The notes: generated by a model from the sequence alone, not told the origin. DNA of 64,000 nt from Nitrincola alkalilacustris (GCF_008973755.1 NZ_WBOM01000011.1:51570-115569); one strand, 5' to 3'. Counted from the stretch's first letter, positions 1-9,200 are shown. Numbers and translations: made by a program.

Positions 1-18
1 ATCAGCTAATCAGTCAGA

Positions 19-40
19 TGGGCGGCGTAATGGCCGCCCA
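19..40 (+). terminator. GC-rich hairpin upstream of prpE
   Basis: An 8-bp perfect inverted repeat (TGGGCGGC and GCCGCCCA, 6-nt loop) lies 36 bp before the first gene. No T-tract follows, so it may be the end of an upstream transcript or a leader structure of the downstream gene. The upstream gene is outside the window. Confidence 0.4.
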
Positions 41-75
41 GTGATTCTGCAAACAATAATAATCAGAGGTGGCAG

Positions 76-1971
76 ATGATCTACACGGATCAGTATCAGG
101 CTTATCTAGATAACCCCGAACAATACTGGGCTGAGCAGGCAACCGCTCTGGCCTGGTTCAAACAACCGGAAACCTTCCTGCAACCAACCGGAAACGGCAC
201 CTACTGCTGGTATCCTGATGGCGAGCTGAACATGAGCTATCTGGCGCTCGATTATCAGATCGAGCAGGGCCGTGGCGATCAGGTGGCACTTTACTACGAC
301 TCTCCCGTCACCGACACAAAGGAGGCGATCACTTTCAGCCAGATGCACGAGCGTGTGGTGCGTTTTGCCGGTGCGTTGAAAAAGCTGAATGTAGGCAAGG
401 GCGATACCGTGGTCATCTATATGCCCATGATTCCCGAAGCTGCGGTAGCGATGCTGGCCTGCGCCAGACTGGGTGCCGTACATTCGGTCGTGTTCGGAGG
501 TTTTGCCGCGAACGAACTGGCCCTGCGTATCGATGATGCCGAGCCCAAACTGATACTGACGGCCTCCTGTGGCATAGAGTTCGACAAGAAGATCGCCTAC
601 AAGCCGCTGGTGGATAAGGCGGTCAGCCTGGCGAGGCATAAACCAGCCCACACGATCGTGTGTCAGCGCCCGATGCTGAAGGCAGAGATGGATCCGGCTC
701 GTGACATCGACTGGTATGAGATGCAGCAGGGTGTTGAGCCTGCCGACTGTGTGCCTGTCAAGGGCAGTGATCCTCTTTACATACTCTACACCTCCGGCAC
801 CACCGGTCAGCCGAAGGGGATCGTACGGGATACGGGCGGCTATGCGGTGGCGCTCAAGTATGCGCTGCATAATGTTTATGGCATGAAGGCGGGCGATGTC
901 TGGTGGGGCGCGTCGGATATCGGCTGGGTGGTTGGCCATTCGTTTATTGTCTATGGCCCTCTGATGGGCGGCTGCAGTGCGATCTTCTTCGAGGGTAAGC
1001 CGGTCAGAACACCGGATGCCGGTACCTTCTGGCGTGTGATCAGTGAGTATGGTGTCAACTCGATGTTTTGCGCACCGACCGCTTTCCGTGCGATCCGCAA
1101 GGAGGACCCAAGCGGTGATCTGGCACGCCAGTATGATCTGAACAGCCTGCGCTGGATCTTCGTTGCAGGTGAAAAACTGGACTCCTCCACCTACTACTGG
1201 CTGGATGATCTGCTTCAGGTGCCGGTGCTGGATCACTGGTGGCAGACCGAGTCCGGCTGGCCGATGACGGCACCGATGATGGGCTGGGATCAACCCTCTG
1301 CACCACGTCTGGGTTCAACCAACCGACCGATTCCCGGCTATGATATACGGGTACTGGATGGCGATGGTACCGAGCTGGAACCGATGCAGTCGGGGAATAT
1401 CTGCGTCAAGCTGCCGATGCCACCGGGTTTTGCCTGGAGTATCTGGCGCAATGACGAGCGTTTCACCAGCTCCTATCTGACCGCTTTTCCGGGCTATTAT
1501 CACACGGGAGATGGCGGCTATAAGGATGAGGATGGCTACATCTACATCACTGGGCGCACTGATGATGTAATCAATGTGTCTGGTCATCGACTATCCACCG
1601 GCGAGATGGAGGAGGTGGTTTCTGCACATGCTGCAGTAGCCGAATGTGCGGTGATCGGTGTTACGGATGAGCTGAGAGGCCAGGTGCCTGTAGGCCTGGT
1701 CGTCCTCAAGGCTGGTGTTGAGGCGGACGAGGCGCAACTGGAGCGCGAGCTGGTTGAGATGGTGCGTGATCAGGTGGGGGCATTGGCATGTTTTCGTCGT
1801 GTAATCGTGGTGCAGCGCCTTCCAAAGACACGCTCCGGCAAGATTCTGCGTGCAGTGTTGCGTAAGATTGCAGCCAGCGAGTCTTACAAGATGCCATCCA
1901 CCATAGATGATGAGAGCATCCTGCCCGAAATTGAAACCTACCTGAAGAGGGCAGGCTTTATCGGCGCCTGA
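76..1971 (+). CDS. prpE: Propionyl-CoA synthetase (acyl-CoA ligase, PrpE type)
   Basis: This cytoplasmic enzyme activates propionate (or acetate/short-chain acids) to acyl-CoA through an acyl-adenylate. At 631 aa it has the usual length of the acetyl/propionyl-CoA synthetase family. The N-terminal ACAS-type segment is followed by the AMP-binding P-loop YTSGTTGQPKG at about residues 237-247, the WWQTESGWP motif near residue 390, and the C-terminal catalytic lysine motif PKTRSGK (Lys589), the site acetylated in this family. The ATG is preceded by AGAGGTGG. The wording of the motifs (ASDIGWVVGHS, TESGWP) fits PrpE/ACSS3-like enzymes better than AcsA, but substrate preference is inferred. The next gene, a short-chain dehydrogenase, starts about 50 bp downstream and is probably cotranscribed. 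Confidence 0.88.
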   Translation: MIYTDQYQAYLDNPEQYWAEQATALAWFKQPETFLQPTGNGTYCWYPDGELNMSYLALDYQIEQGRGDQVALYYDSPVTDTKEAITFSQMHERVVRFAGALKKLNVGKGDTVVIYMPMIPEAAVAMLACARLGAVHSVVFGGFAANELALRIDDAEPKLILTASCGIEFDKKIAYKPLVDKAVSLARHKPAHTIVCQRPMLKAEMDPARDIDWYEMQQGVEPADCVPVKGSDPLYILYTSGTTGQPKGIVRDTGGYAVALKYALHNVYGMKAGDVWWGASDIGWVVGHSFIVYGPLMGGCSAIFFEGKPVRTPDAGTFWRVISEYGVNSMFCAPTAFRAIRKEDPSGDLARQYDLNSLRWIFVAGEKLDSSTYYWLDDLLQVPVLDHWWQTESGWPMTAPMMGWDQPSAPRLGSTNRPIPGYDIRVLDGDGTELEPMQSGNICVKLPMPPGFAWSIWRNDERFTSSYLTAFPGYYHTGDGGYKDEDGYIYITGRTDDVINVSGHRLSTGEMEEVVSAHAAVAECAVIGVTDELRGQVPVGLVVLKAGVEADEAQLERELVEMVRDQVGALACFRRVIVVQRLPKTRSGKILRAVLRKIAASESYKMPSTIDDESILPEIETYLKRAGFIGA

Positions 1972-2020
1972 ACTGAGGGCGCAAACAGCCCGTGCCTGTG
2001 GTACGGCAGTGGAGAGGACG

Positions 2021-2782
2021 ATGCACATAAAAGACAGGGTATTTGTGATAACCGGCGGCGGCCGGGGGCTGGGCCTTGGTATGGCCGAGCACCTGGCAGC
2101 GCTGGGTGCCAGGCTTGCGCTGGTTGATATCAGCGCGACGGATCTGGATACCGCCGTCACCAGTTGCAGTGCGCATGGCGTGGAAGCACGCGCCTATGTG
2201 TGCGATATCACGTCTGAGGAGCAGGTTGAATCTGCCTTTGCCCGGATTCGCAGTGACTTCGGGGCTGTTCATGGTCTGGTCAATAATGCCGGTCTGATGC
2301 AGGATGCGATGCTGATCAAGATCAGAGATGGCAAGCTGGTGGATAAGATGTCCATGCAGCAATGGAACAGTGTGCTGAATGTCAATCTGACCGGAACCTT
2401 CCTTTGTGGTCGCGAAGCGGCCGGGATCATGGCAGAGCAGGGTGATGGTGGAGTGATAGTCAATATCTCATCCGTTTCACGGGCCGGTAATCCGGGGCAG
2501 ACCAATTATTCGGCGACCAAATCGGCTGTGGCGACACTGGTGGTCTGCTGGGCACGGGAGCTGGCCAGATTCGGCATACGAGTTGGTGGTATCGCGCCGG
2601 GTGTGATTGCCACCGAGATGACTGCACAGATGAAGCCGGAGGCGGTCGAGCGGATGCTGGCGGCTGTACCGCTTCGTCGCCTGGGCGAAATCGGCGAGAT
2701 GGCTCACACCTTGCAGTACATTATCGAGAATGATTTTTTCACGGGAAGAGTTGTCGAAATGGATGGTGGTTTGCGGATCTGA
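2021..2782 (+). CDS. SDR family NAD(P)-dependent oxidoreductase
   Basis: Classical short-chain dehydrogenase/reductase of about 253 aa. It has the cofactor-binding motif TGGGRGLG (residues 11-18), the NNAG motif and the catalytic YSATK (Tyr163, Lys167) with an upstream SS pair in NISSVS. I chose the ATG at 2021 because GGAGAGG sits just upstream; the longer frame opens at a GTG at 2009 that overlaps this ribosome site. The substrate is unknown. FabG-like 3-ketoacyl or 3-hydroxyacyl-CoA dehydrogenase activity would fit the neighbouring acyl-CoA synthetase, but that is context only. The C-terminus (FTGRVVEMDGGLRI) is typical of the family. Confidence 0.85.
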   Translation: MHIKDRVFVITGGGRGLGLGMAEHLAALGARLALVDISATDLDTAVTSCSAHGVEARAYVCDITSEEQVESAFARIRSDFGAVHGLVNNAGLMQDAMLIKIRDGKLVDKMSMQQWNSVLNVNLTGTFLCGREAAGIMAEQGDGGVIVNISSVSRAGNPGQTNYSATKSAVATLVVCWARELARFGIRVGGIAPGVIATEMTAQMKPEAVERMLAAVPLRRLGEIGEMAHTLQYIIENDFFTGRVVEMDGGLRI

Positions 2783-2875
2783 TTGCGTTATTTTTCCGCA
2801 TGTGCAAAATTAAAGGGGTAAGCCACTTGGTTTACGTCTTTAATTCGCCTTTAATTCAATAAAGGAGGCCGCATC

Positions 2876-3061
2876 ATGAGTGCTACAACCCCCCACCCCA
2901 AATTCATGGAAGCGATGCGCAAGTTATCTGCAATGAGTGAAGAGGAGCGGCTATCCGAAGAGAATAAAGAGCTGTTCGAACAGGCGATGCAGTATGCGCC
3001 GCTGGATATTCAACCGGCACTGATTGCGATCAAGCAGAAGTACGAGCAGACACTGCACTGA
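2876..3061 (+). CDS. Small hypothetical protein (61 aa)
   Basis: Short acidic/helical protein of 61 aa with a strong ribosome site (AAAGGAGG) eight bases before the ATG, which is the main reason to call it real. It has no membrane segment, no cysteine and no recognised domain. The middle (MSEEERLSEENKELFEQAM) is highly charged and should be helical. It lies alone between the SDR gene and the convergent ETF-QO gene. I do not recognise the family. Confidence 0.7.
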   Translation: MSATTPHPKFMEAMRKLSAMSEEERLSEENKELFEQAMQYAPLDIQPALIAIKQKYEQTLH

Positions 3062-3088
3062 TCATAGAACAACACGAATCAATAAAAG

Positions 3089-3112
3089 AGAAGGGGCCTG
3101 CGGGCCCCTTCT
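3089..3112 (-). terminator. Rho-independent terminator between orphan gene and ETF-QO
   Basis: Perfect 10-bp stem AGAAGGGGCC / GGCCCCTTCT with a 4-nt loop (3099-3102). On the minus strand it is followed by CTTTTATT, so it mainly serves the ETF-QO gene ending at 3136. It can also stop the convergent transcript from the small gene at 2876. Confidence 0.8.
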
Positions 3113-3135
3113 GCTTGATGGCGGGTTGTATGCCA

Positions 3136-4785
3136 TTACATGTTCGGATAGTTCGGGCCACCGCCCCCTTCAGGTACCACCCAGGTGATGTTCTGGGCAG
3201 GATCCTTGATATCGCAGGTTTTGCAATGAACGCAGTTGGCCGAGTTGATCTGGAAGCGGGGGCCTGTTGCCTCTTCAATCACCTCATAGACTCCCGCCGG
3301 GCAGTAGCGTTGGGCAGGTTCGTCATACAGCGACAGATTTTTGCCGGTCGGAATGCTCGGGTCTGTCAACCTGAGATGCGTAGGCTGATCTTCCTCATGA
3401 TTCGCGTTGGACAGAAACACCGAAGTCAGCTTGTCGAATGAGAGTTTGCCATCCGGTTTTGGATAACTGATTTTGGCGCATTCGCTGGCCGGCTTGAGCT
3501 GTTCGTGATCCTTATGCAGATCGTGCAAGGTCACTGGGATCTTGCCACCAAAGAGGTTCTGGTCGACAAAGTTGAATGCACCGCCGAGGTAGGCACCGAA
3601 CTTGTGCATCGCCGGACCGAAGTTGCGGGCGCGATACAGCTCATCATACAGCCAGGAGTTCTTGTAGGCTTCGGTGTAGCTGTCCAGTTTTTTACCGCCT
3701 TCATCGCCATTCGCAAGCGCATCCACAATCGCTTCGGCTGCCAGCAGGCCCGACTTCATCGCTGTGTGGATACCCTTGATCTTGGAGAAGTTCAGCGTGC
3801 CGGCATCGCAGCCCAGCAGCAGGGCGCCAGGCATTACCATTTCGGGTAGCGTATTGAATCCTCCTTTGGTGATGGCACGGGCACCATAGGAGATGCGCTT
3901 GCCACCTTCGAGATACTTGGCTATCTCCGGGTGATGTTTCATGCGCTGGAACTCATCAAACGGGCTCAGATGTGGGTTGGAGTAGTTCAGGTCCACGATC
4001 AGGCCGACTTCCACCTGATTGCTCTCATCATGATAGAGGAAGAAACCACCACTGGCACCATCTGTCAGCGGCCAGCCGGAACCATGTACGACCAGGCCTG
4101 GTTTGTGGCGAGAAGGCTCGATATCCCACAGCTCCTTGATGCCGATGCCGTAATGCTGAGGGTCTTTCCCCTCATCCAGCTTGTAACGGGCGATAAGCTG
4201 TTTACCGAGGTGGCCACGACAACCTTCACTGAACAGAGTGTATTTTGCGTGCAGCTCCATCCCTTCGGTATAGCTGCCTTTCTTCTCGCCATCGGCACCA
4301 ATACCCATATCACCGGTGGCGATCCCTTTGACACTGCCATCTTCATTGAACAACACTTCTGCGGCGGCAAAGCCGGGGAAGATCTCGACACCCAGTTGTT
4401 CCGCCTGCTCCGCCAGCCAGCGGCAGACATTGCCAAGGCTGACAATGTAGTTACCGTCGTTGTGCATGGTCTTGGGCACGACGAAGTTGGGTAGCTTGAT
4501 GGCGCTTTTCTCATTTCTGAGCAGAAAGACTTCATCAGCGGTTACGGCTGTGTTCAGGGGCGCGCCGCGCTCGCGCCAGTCAGGGAAGAGCTCATCCAGT
4601 GCTCGTGTTTCCATGACGGCACCTGACAGGATATGGGCGCCGACTTCTGAACCCTTTTCAACCACACAGACGGTGATCTCCTGTTCGTTGGCCTGTGCCT
4701 GCTGCATCAGTCGGCATGCCGCTGACAGTCCGGAAGGACCGGCTCCGACGATTACTACGTCAAACTCCATCGATTCACGACTCAC
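3136..4785 (-). CDS. etfD: Electron transfer flavoprotein-ubiquinone oxidoreductase
   Basis: Membrane-peripheral ETF dehydrogenase that passes electrons from reduced ETF to ubiquinone. The N-terminal FAD motif is VGAGPSGLSAACRL. The C-terminal ferredoxin-like domain supplies the [4Fe-4S] ligands: a Cys in RYCPAG and three in CVHCKTCDIKD. I prefer the GTG at 4785 (start MSRESMEFDVVIVG) because AGGAG lies 7 nt upstream; the frame opens at a TTG at 4800 that overlaps this site. That gives 549 aa, normal for bacterial ETF-QO. It is divergent from etfBA, so the donor and acceptor share an intergenic control region holding a perfect 17-bp palindrome (4833-4849). Confidence 0.95.
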   Translation of the reverse strand: MSRESMEFDVVIVGAGPSGLSAACRLMQQAQANEQEITVCVVEKGSEVGAHILSGAVMETRALDELFPDWRERGAPLNTAVTADEVFLLRNEKSAIKLPNFVVPKTMHNDGNYIVSLGNVCRWLAEQAEQLGVEIFPGFAAAEVLFNEDGSVKGIATGDMGIGADGEKKGSYTEGMELHAKYTLFSEGCRGHLGKQLIARYKLDEGKDPQHYGIGIKELWDIEPSRHKPGLVVHGSGWPLTDGASGGFFLYHDESNQVEVGLIVDLNYSNPHLSPFDEFQRMKHHPEIAKYLEGGKRISYGARAITKGGFNTLPEMVMPGALLLGCDAGTLNFSKIKGIHTAMKSGLLAAEAIVDALANGDEGGKKLDSYTEAYKNSWLYDELYRARNFGPAMHKFGAYLGGAFNFVDQNLFGGKIPVTLHDLHKDHEQLKPASECAKISYPKPDGKLSFDKLTSVFLSNANHEEDQPTHLRLTDPSIPTGKNLSLYDEPAQRYCPAGVYEVIEEATGPRFQINSANCVHCKTCDIKDPAQNITWVVPEGGGGPNYPNM

Positions 4786-4832
4786 GATTTGGCTCCTCAA
4801 AAAATGCTCAGCTTCATTTTTTATAATTTCTG

Positions 4833-4849
4833 TTCATAGAATCTATGAA
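4833..4849. promoter_or_regulatory. Perfect 17-bp palindrome upstream of ETF-QO
   Basis: TTCATAGA-A-TCTATGAA is a perfect inverted repeat with 8-bp arms and one central base, 48-64 bp upstream of the ETF-QO start. A TATAAA-like -10 for the minus-strand gene lies between it and the gene (about 4819-4825), so the palindrome would sit near the -35 region. It is a likely operator for an unidentified regulator. Confidence 0.55.
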
Positions 4850-4898
4850 TGAGCGGATTCTTATGAAATTATCCAGTTACGATATACTAAAGGCTATT

Positions 4899-4916
4899 TT
4901 ATGCTATTGGGCATAA
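4899..4916. promoter_or_regulatory. Second dyad in the ETF divergent region
   Basis: TTATGC-6 nt-GCATAA inverted repeat, flanked by further T and A runs, in the middle of the 271-bp region between ETF-QO and etfB. It could bind a regulator or be a small cruciform. Regulator unknown. Confidence 0.35.
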
Positions 4917-4986
4917 GTAAAAACCCTTATTCATGTAATTAGTTCATCTTTTTTGCAAAGTTGATCGTTTTTGCCATAAGGGATTT

Positions 4987-5011
4987 TACCTATATGAGAT
5001 GGCTGGTATGA
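4987..5011 (+). promoter_or_regulatory. Candidate etfBA promoter
   Basis: An extended -10 (TGGTATGAT, ending at about 5011) lies about 45 bp before the etfB start. A weak -35 (TTTACC) is about 16 nt further upstream. Prediction by eye only. Confidence 0.4.
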
Positions 5012-5056
5012 TGAGCCAACAGTTTTGGTCAAAATAAAGCAACAAAGGAATTCACA

Positions 5057-5806
5057 ATGAAGGTGCTGGTAACGGTCAAGCGTGTGATCGATTACAACGT
5101 CAAGGTCAGAGTGATGTCTGACAACAGTGATGTTGATCTGAAAAACGTCAAGATGGCAGTCAATCCCTTTTGTGAGATCGCAGTCGAGCAGGCTGTGCGC
5201 ATGAAAGAGTCAGGGCTGGCAACAGAGGTGGTCGTCGTATCGATGGGGCCTGCTACTGCTCAGGAACAACTGCGTACAGCGCTGGCGATGGGTGCTGATC
5301 GTGCCATACTGGTTCAGTCCGATGAGGCGCTTGAATCCCTGACGGTTGCCAAAATACTGGCAAAAATCGTCGAAGAGGAGCAGCCGGGTCTGGTGCTGAT
5401 GGGTAAGCAATCGATCGATACGGATAACAACCAGACGGGCCAGATGCTATCGGCACTGACCGGTATGTCTCAGGGTGCTTTTGCCTCAGCCATTGAGTCC
5501 GATGGTGATCAGCTCAAGGTGACCCGCGAGGTGGATGGTGGTCTGCAGACCTTGTCGATCAAGCTGCCTGCGGTTGTCACGGTTGATCTGCGTATGAATG
5601 AGCCGCGCTATGCATCCTTGCCGAACATCATGAAGGCGAAGAAAAAACCTCTGGATACTAAAACACCAGCAGATTATGGCGTCAGTGTGAAGGCTCACAG
5701 TAAGGTGCTGAGAGTTGAGCCGCCCGCTGAGCGTCAGGCGGGTATCAAGGTTGGCAGCGTTGCCGAGTTGGTGGATAAACTGAAAAACGAAGCGAAGGTG
5801 ATCTGA
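5057..5806 (+). CDS. etfB: Electron transfer flavoprotein subunit beta
   Basis: AMP-binding small subunit of ETF, the soluble shuttle that collects electrons from acyl-CoA dehydrogenases. The 249-aa length is that of the family. Typical features are the N-terminal [18 protein letters not shown], the [13 protein letters not shown] segment, [14 protein letters not shown] and the [10 protein letters not shown] segment near residue 193. It starts after AAAGGAATTCACA. Its TGA overlaps the etfA ATG by one base, so the two subunits are translationally coupled. The redox partner ETF-QO is divergent and adjacent. Confidence 0.97.
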   Translation: MKVLVTVKRVIDYNVKVRVMSDNSDVDLKNVKMAVNPFCEIAVEQAVRMKESGLATEVVVVSMGPATAQEQLRTALAMGADRAILVQSDEALESLTVAKILAKIVEEEQPGLVLMGKQSIDTDNNQTGQMLSALTGMSQGAFASAIESDGDQLKVTREVDGGLQTLSIKLPAVVTVDLRMNEPRYASLPNIMKAKKKPLDTKTPADYGVSVKAHSKVLRVEPPAERQAGIKVGSVAELVDKLKNEAKVI

Positions 5807-6735
5807 TGGCTATTCTGGTAATTTCTGAACATGACAATGCAGCACTGAAGCCTTCAACCCTCAACACCGTCAAGGCCGCCAGTGAAATCGGTGGTGAGAT
5901 CGATCTGCTGATTGTCGGCAGTGGTTGCAGCGCGGTTGCAGATAGCGCTGCGAAAGTAGCGGGTATACGTAAAGTGCTTGTCGCCGATAACGCTGCCTAC
6001 GATCATGAAATCGCCGAGAACGTGGCGGCGCTGGTGATTGAGCTGGCGCCGGGTTACTCGCATCTGCTGGCTCCCGCGACCACCAACGGCAAGAACTTCA
6101 TGCCTCGTGTTGCCGCCCTGCTGGATGTTGGTCAGATCTCCGATATCATCAAGGTTGAATCACCCGATACCTTTGTACGTCCGATCTATGCCGGTAACGC
6201 CATCGCGACGGTACAGTCACTGGATGACACCAAGGTGATCACGGTACGGACCACTGCATTTGATGCGGTTGCCGAAGAGGGCGGCAGTGCAACTGTTGAG
6301 TCGCTGAGCCAGGTCAAGGATCTGGGTCTGAGCCGTCTGATCTCTGAAGATATGGCCGTTTCGGATCGTCCCGAGCTGACAGCCGCACGTGTCGTGATCT
6401 CCGGTGGTCGTGGTATGGCCTCCAAGGAAAACTTCGAGCTGCTTGAGAAAGTCGCTGATAAGCTGGGTGCTGCTATCGGCGCGTCACGCGCTGCAGTCGA
6501 TGCCGGCTTTGTCCCGAATGATATGCAGGTAGGGCAGACAGGTAAGATCGTTGCGCCTGAATTGTATATTGCAGTGGGTATTTCGGGTGCGATTCAGCAT
6601 CTGGCTGGTATGAAAGATTCCAAGGTGATTGTTGCGATCAACAAGGATGAGGATGCGCCTATCTTCCAGGTTGCCGACTATGGTCTGGTGGCGGATCTGT
6701 TCGAAGCTGTGCCTGAGCTGGAAAAGTCACTGTAA
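5806..6735 (+). CDS. etfA: Electron transfer flavoprotein subunit alpha
   Basis: FAD-binding large subunit of ETF, 309 aa. The C-terminal FAD domain is clear: GGRGM near residue 202, then [31 protein letters not shown] and [15 protein letters not shown], which contact the flavin and hold it in the alpha/beta dimer. The start overlaps the etfB stop (TGATG). A strong hairpin terminator follows at 6752-6784, so etfBA is a two-gene operon. Confidence 0.97.
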   Translation: MAILVISEHDNAALKPSTLNTVKAASEIGGEIDLLIVGSGCSAVADSAAKVAGIRKVLVADNAAYDHEIAENVAALVIELAPGYSHLLAPATTNGKNFMPRVAALLDVGQISDIIKVESPDTFVRPIYAGNAIATVQSLDDTKVITVRTTAFDAVAEEGGSATVESLSQVKDLGLSRLISEDMAVSDRPELTAARVVISGGRGMASKENFELLEKVADKLGAAIGASRAAVDAGFVPNDMQVGQTGKIVAPELYIAVGISGAIQHLAGMKDSKVIVAINKDEDAPIFQVADYGLVADLFEAVPELEKSL

Positions 6736-6751
6736 AAGGTGATCTGTAGAA

Positions 6752-6784
6752 GGGCCTCCCGCCCTGCGACAGGCGGGAGGGCCC
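6752..6784 (+). terminator. Terminator of etfBA
   Basis: Long GC-rich hairpin: GGGCCTCCCGCC, 8-nt loop, GGCGGGAGGGCCC (one bulged G), 17 bp after etfA. It is followed by a weak T-containing stretch. Confidence 0.75.
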
Positions 6785-6820
6785 ATTCAGCTCTGTTGGT
6801 TAGACAAGAGCCGGAGACGC

Positions 6821-7096
6821 TTAAGCTGCGCCGGTTATCCTGGGATCAGGATGAGTGGCCATGAAGTGCAGCAGTGTCTTTCTTAACAAGATAACGCGCT
6901 CATGATTGCCGCACTTTCTGGCATGTTCTATATCATCAAGAATGATACTCTTGATACGATTTTCCCCCTCATGTGTTACCAGATAATGCCCCAGTGCCAT
7001 TGCGATCATCGGATCAACGTGCTCATGCTCTGCGATTGCATCGATCTCTTCGGGGGTAAGATCGCACATTTCAAGGCATTCGTCGTAGGTCAGCAT
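6821..7096 (-). CDS. Conserved hypothetical small acidic protein (91 aa)
   Basis: Helical, acidic protein with N-terminus MLTYDECLEMCDLTPEEIDAI, then EHEHVDPMIAMALGHYL and a basic C-terminal helix (RVILLRKTLLHFM). The ATG at 7096 lies 8 nt after AGGAGG; the longer frame opens with a GTG at 7105 that is part of that site. The two early cysteines (ECLEMC) and several histidines are notable but form no motif I can name. No membrane segment. Similar short proteins occur in related gammaproteobacteria as far as I recall, without assigned function. Confidence 0.75.
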   Translation of the reverse strand: MLTYDECLEMCDLTPEEIDAIAEHEHVDPMIAMALGHYLVTHEGENRIKSIILDDIEHARKCGNHERVILLRKTLLHFMATHPDPRITGAA

Positions 7097-7394
7097 ATGC
7101 CTCACCTCCTGTTATGGTTTGATGATCTGTTCAGATCCGAAAACTGCATGACATCCTGTGGCTAGCTCCAGTGTAGAACACCTGTATAGGGAGTCTAGAG
7201 TCTCTGTGAGAGTATTTTTCATCTAATCTCAGTGTTGCTGCTAAGGGTTTCATGTTGCAGTTGCGGGTTTTAAGGCTTCAGCTTGGTGCTTTTACTAGCT
7301 GAAACAGTGACTAATGATGCTTAGCAGCTGCGGAAAATGCTGTTCTCGGATGGTGATTTTTTGAACAGAAATAACAGTTGTTTATTGATCTGTA
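7097..7394. other. 298-bp intergenic region with one perfect dyad
   Basis: No gene seen. It contains GATCTG-TT-CAGATC (7124-7137), a perfect palindrome 28-41 bp upstream of the minus-strand 91-aa gene, which could be its operator. The rest is AT-rich DNA with no coding frame or clear terminator. Confidence 0.5.
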
Positions 7395-8555
7395 TCAGTA
7401 TTTCGGATCTGCTTTTCCTGAAGAGTTGTCCGCCTTGAATGGCAGGCCTTCTGACAGGTGCAGCATACGCTGGCGCATCAGTCGGGTTTCGTCTGTCAGG
7501 AATTGGCGGATGCCCTGTCTGAACCCTGGCTCCTCTATCCAGTGTACGGACCAGGTTTCAATCGGCTTGAAGCCACGCTGAATCTTATGCTCGCCCTGGG
7601 CGCCGGGATCAAACCAGCGTAACCCCTGCTCGATACAATACTCGATACCGCGATAGTAGCAGGCTTCAAAGTGCAGATTTTCATACTCATCCAGAGACCC
7701 CCAGTAGCGTCCATAGAGGGTATTGCTGCTTTTGAATGAAAGCGCTACGGCGACGGTCTTTTCCCGCGTTTCAGCCACGACCATCATCAGATGCTGTGGC
7801 AGGGTGTTGCGAATAAGGCGGAAAAAATCCAGATTCAGATATCCACGCTGACCCCGTTTCAGATAGGTCAGTTGGTAGCAGCGATAGAACTCCTCCAGTA
7901 GTCCGTCGTGAATATTACTGCCCTCGACCACGCGTATCTCAATTCCCTGCTCACGAATTTTCTGGCGCTCCTTCTTCAGATTTTTGCGCTTGCGTGAAGC
8001 GAAGCGTGACAGGAAGTCGTCGAAATTCTCATAGCCTTCATTATGCCAGTGATACTGGGTTCCCAGCCTTGGCAGCATGCCGCAACTGCTGAAATGGTCC
8101 TTGGTGATAGACTCGGTGAACAGGCCATGCCATGAGGAGGTCTGAAACCGCTCACACAATACCCTGATGGCCTGTGCTATGGCAGGTATGGCCTGTTCAA
8201 GTGGAATGCTGATCCCGAATCTGGGGCCCTGTGAAGGAGTGAAAGGGATGGCAGTCAGCAGCTTGGGATAGTAATCCAGGCCATGGCGTGAATAGGCGTC
8301 TGCCCAGGCCCAGTCAAACACATATTCGCCATAGGAGTGGTTCTTCAGATACAGCGGCATGACCCCGACCAGGTTGCCTTCCTGCTCAAGCCTCAAGTGC
8401 AGTGGTTGCCAGCCGGTGCTGGCACTGACGCAGCCAGAGCGCTCAAGCGCCTGCAGAAATTCATGGCGCAGAAAGGGATAGTCCGTTCCGCACAGAGCGT
8501 TCCACTCCTCACGGCTGATCTGGTCAATCGACTCACACACCTTAACTTCGAGCAT
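7395..8555 (-). CDS. FemAB/GNAT-like acyltransferase (COG3146 type)
   Basis: 386-aa soluble protein of the family often annotated as peptidoglycan-biosynthesis or GNAT-fold N-acyltransferase (COG3146/DUF482). Recognisable blocks are HEFLQALERSGCVS, MPLYLKNHSYGEYVFDWAWA, PFTPSQGPR, the lysine/arginine-rich FASRKRKNLKKERQ and the C-terminal YWGSLDEYENLHFEACYY, RWFDPGAQGEHK and GFKPIETWSVHWI. The family fold resembles FemX-type aminoacyl transferases, but the substrate is not established. ATG at 8555 with AGGGAAG upstream. It diverges from the HIT-domain gene. Confidence 0.8.
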   Translation of the reverse strand: MLEVKVCESIDQISREEWNALCGTDYPFLRHEFLQALERSGCVSASTGWQPLHLRLEQEGNLVGVMPLYLKNHSYGEYVFDWAWADAYSRHGLDYYPKLLTAIPFTPSQGPRFGISIPLEQAIPAIAQAIRVLCERFQTSSWHGLFTESITKDHFSSCGMLPRLGTQYHWHNEGYENFDDFLSRFASRKRKNLKKERQKIREQGIEIRVVEGSNIHDGLLEEFYRCYQLTYLKRGQRGYLNLDFFRLIRNTLPQHLMMVVAETREKTVAVALSFKSSNTLYGRYWGSLDEYENLHFEACYYRGIEYCIEQGLRWFDPGAQGEHKIQRGFKPIETWSVHWIEEPGFRQGIRQFLTDETRLMRQRMLHLSEGLPFKADNSSGKADPKY

Positions 8556-8626
8556 ATTGTTCTATACTTCCCTGAGTAACCTTTGAGAAACTGGCATCCA
8601 TCTTATCCTGCCGACTGGAGAATGTA

Positions 8627-9085
8627 ATGGACGAACTGGAACTTGAGTTTGTTGAGTTTGTACTGGACCCTCGCCTGCAGTCTGACTGCATTGTCATGGG
8701 GGATTTCCCGTTGTGTCGCTTGCTGTTGATGAATGATGCCCAGTACCCCTGGTTCATACTCGTACCGAAGCGGGCAGAGGTGTCCGAAATCTATCACCTT
8801 TCGCCTGAAGATCGACTGCAGTTGATGAATGAGATCTCCTGCCTGAGCGAAAATCTCGCGGATCTGTTTCAGGCCAGGAAAATGAATGTGGCTGCGCTGG
8901 GCAATGTCGTTCATCAGTTGCATGTGCATTGTATTGTTCGCTATGAAAATGATCCTGCCTGGCCCGGCCCTGTCTGGGGTGTCAGACCGGCTGTTGCTTA
9001 TACGCCGGAAAAGGAGCAGGAGATTCGTCGCAAGCTTGAAGTCATGCTTGATGGAGAGCTGCATTATGTCCCGGAAGGGGGGTAG
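8627..9085 (+). CDS. HIT-domain protein
   Basis: 152-aa member of the histidine-triad nucleotide hydrolase/transferase superfamily. The active-site block is HQLHVHCIVR (His96-His101). In the triad H-x-H-x-H-x-x the first position is Gln (Gln97), with His99 as the expected nucleophile and His101 retained. This variant occurs in a gammaproteobacterial subgroup. The N-terminal half carries LLLMNDAQYPWFILVPKR, typical of the fold. It probably acts on a nucleotide phosphate such as a dinucleoside polyphosphate, but the substrate is unknown. Start ATG after TGGAGAATGTA. Confidence 0.85.
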   Translation: MDELELEFVEFVLDPRLQSDCIVMGDFPLCRLLLMNDAQYPWFILVPKRAEVSEIYHLSPEDRLQLMNEISCLSENLADLFQARKMNVAALGNVVHQLHVHCIVRYENDPAWPGPVWGVRPAVAYTPEKEQEIRRKLEVMLDGELHYVPEGG

Positions 9086-9200
9086 TAAGGCCGACTGTCG
9101 AAGCTGAGCCGCAATATCTCAATATCTTTTTTCGGGCGCTGTCAGCGCTCGGATAATCAGGTATAATTCCTCCCCTTCATTACACGTGGTTACCGTTCTG

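Noticed and set aside
106..1293. Long minus-strand ORF (395 aa) opposite prpE
   Set aside because: It is the antisense shadow of a clear acyl-CoA synthetase gene; it has no domain and low-complexity composition.
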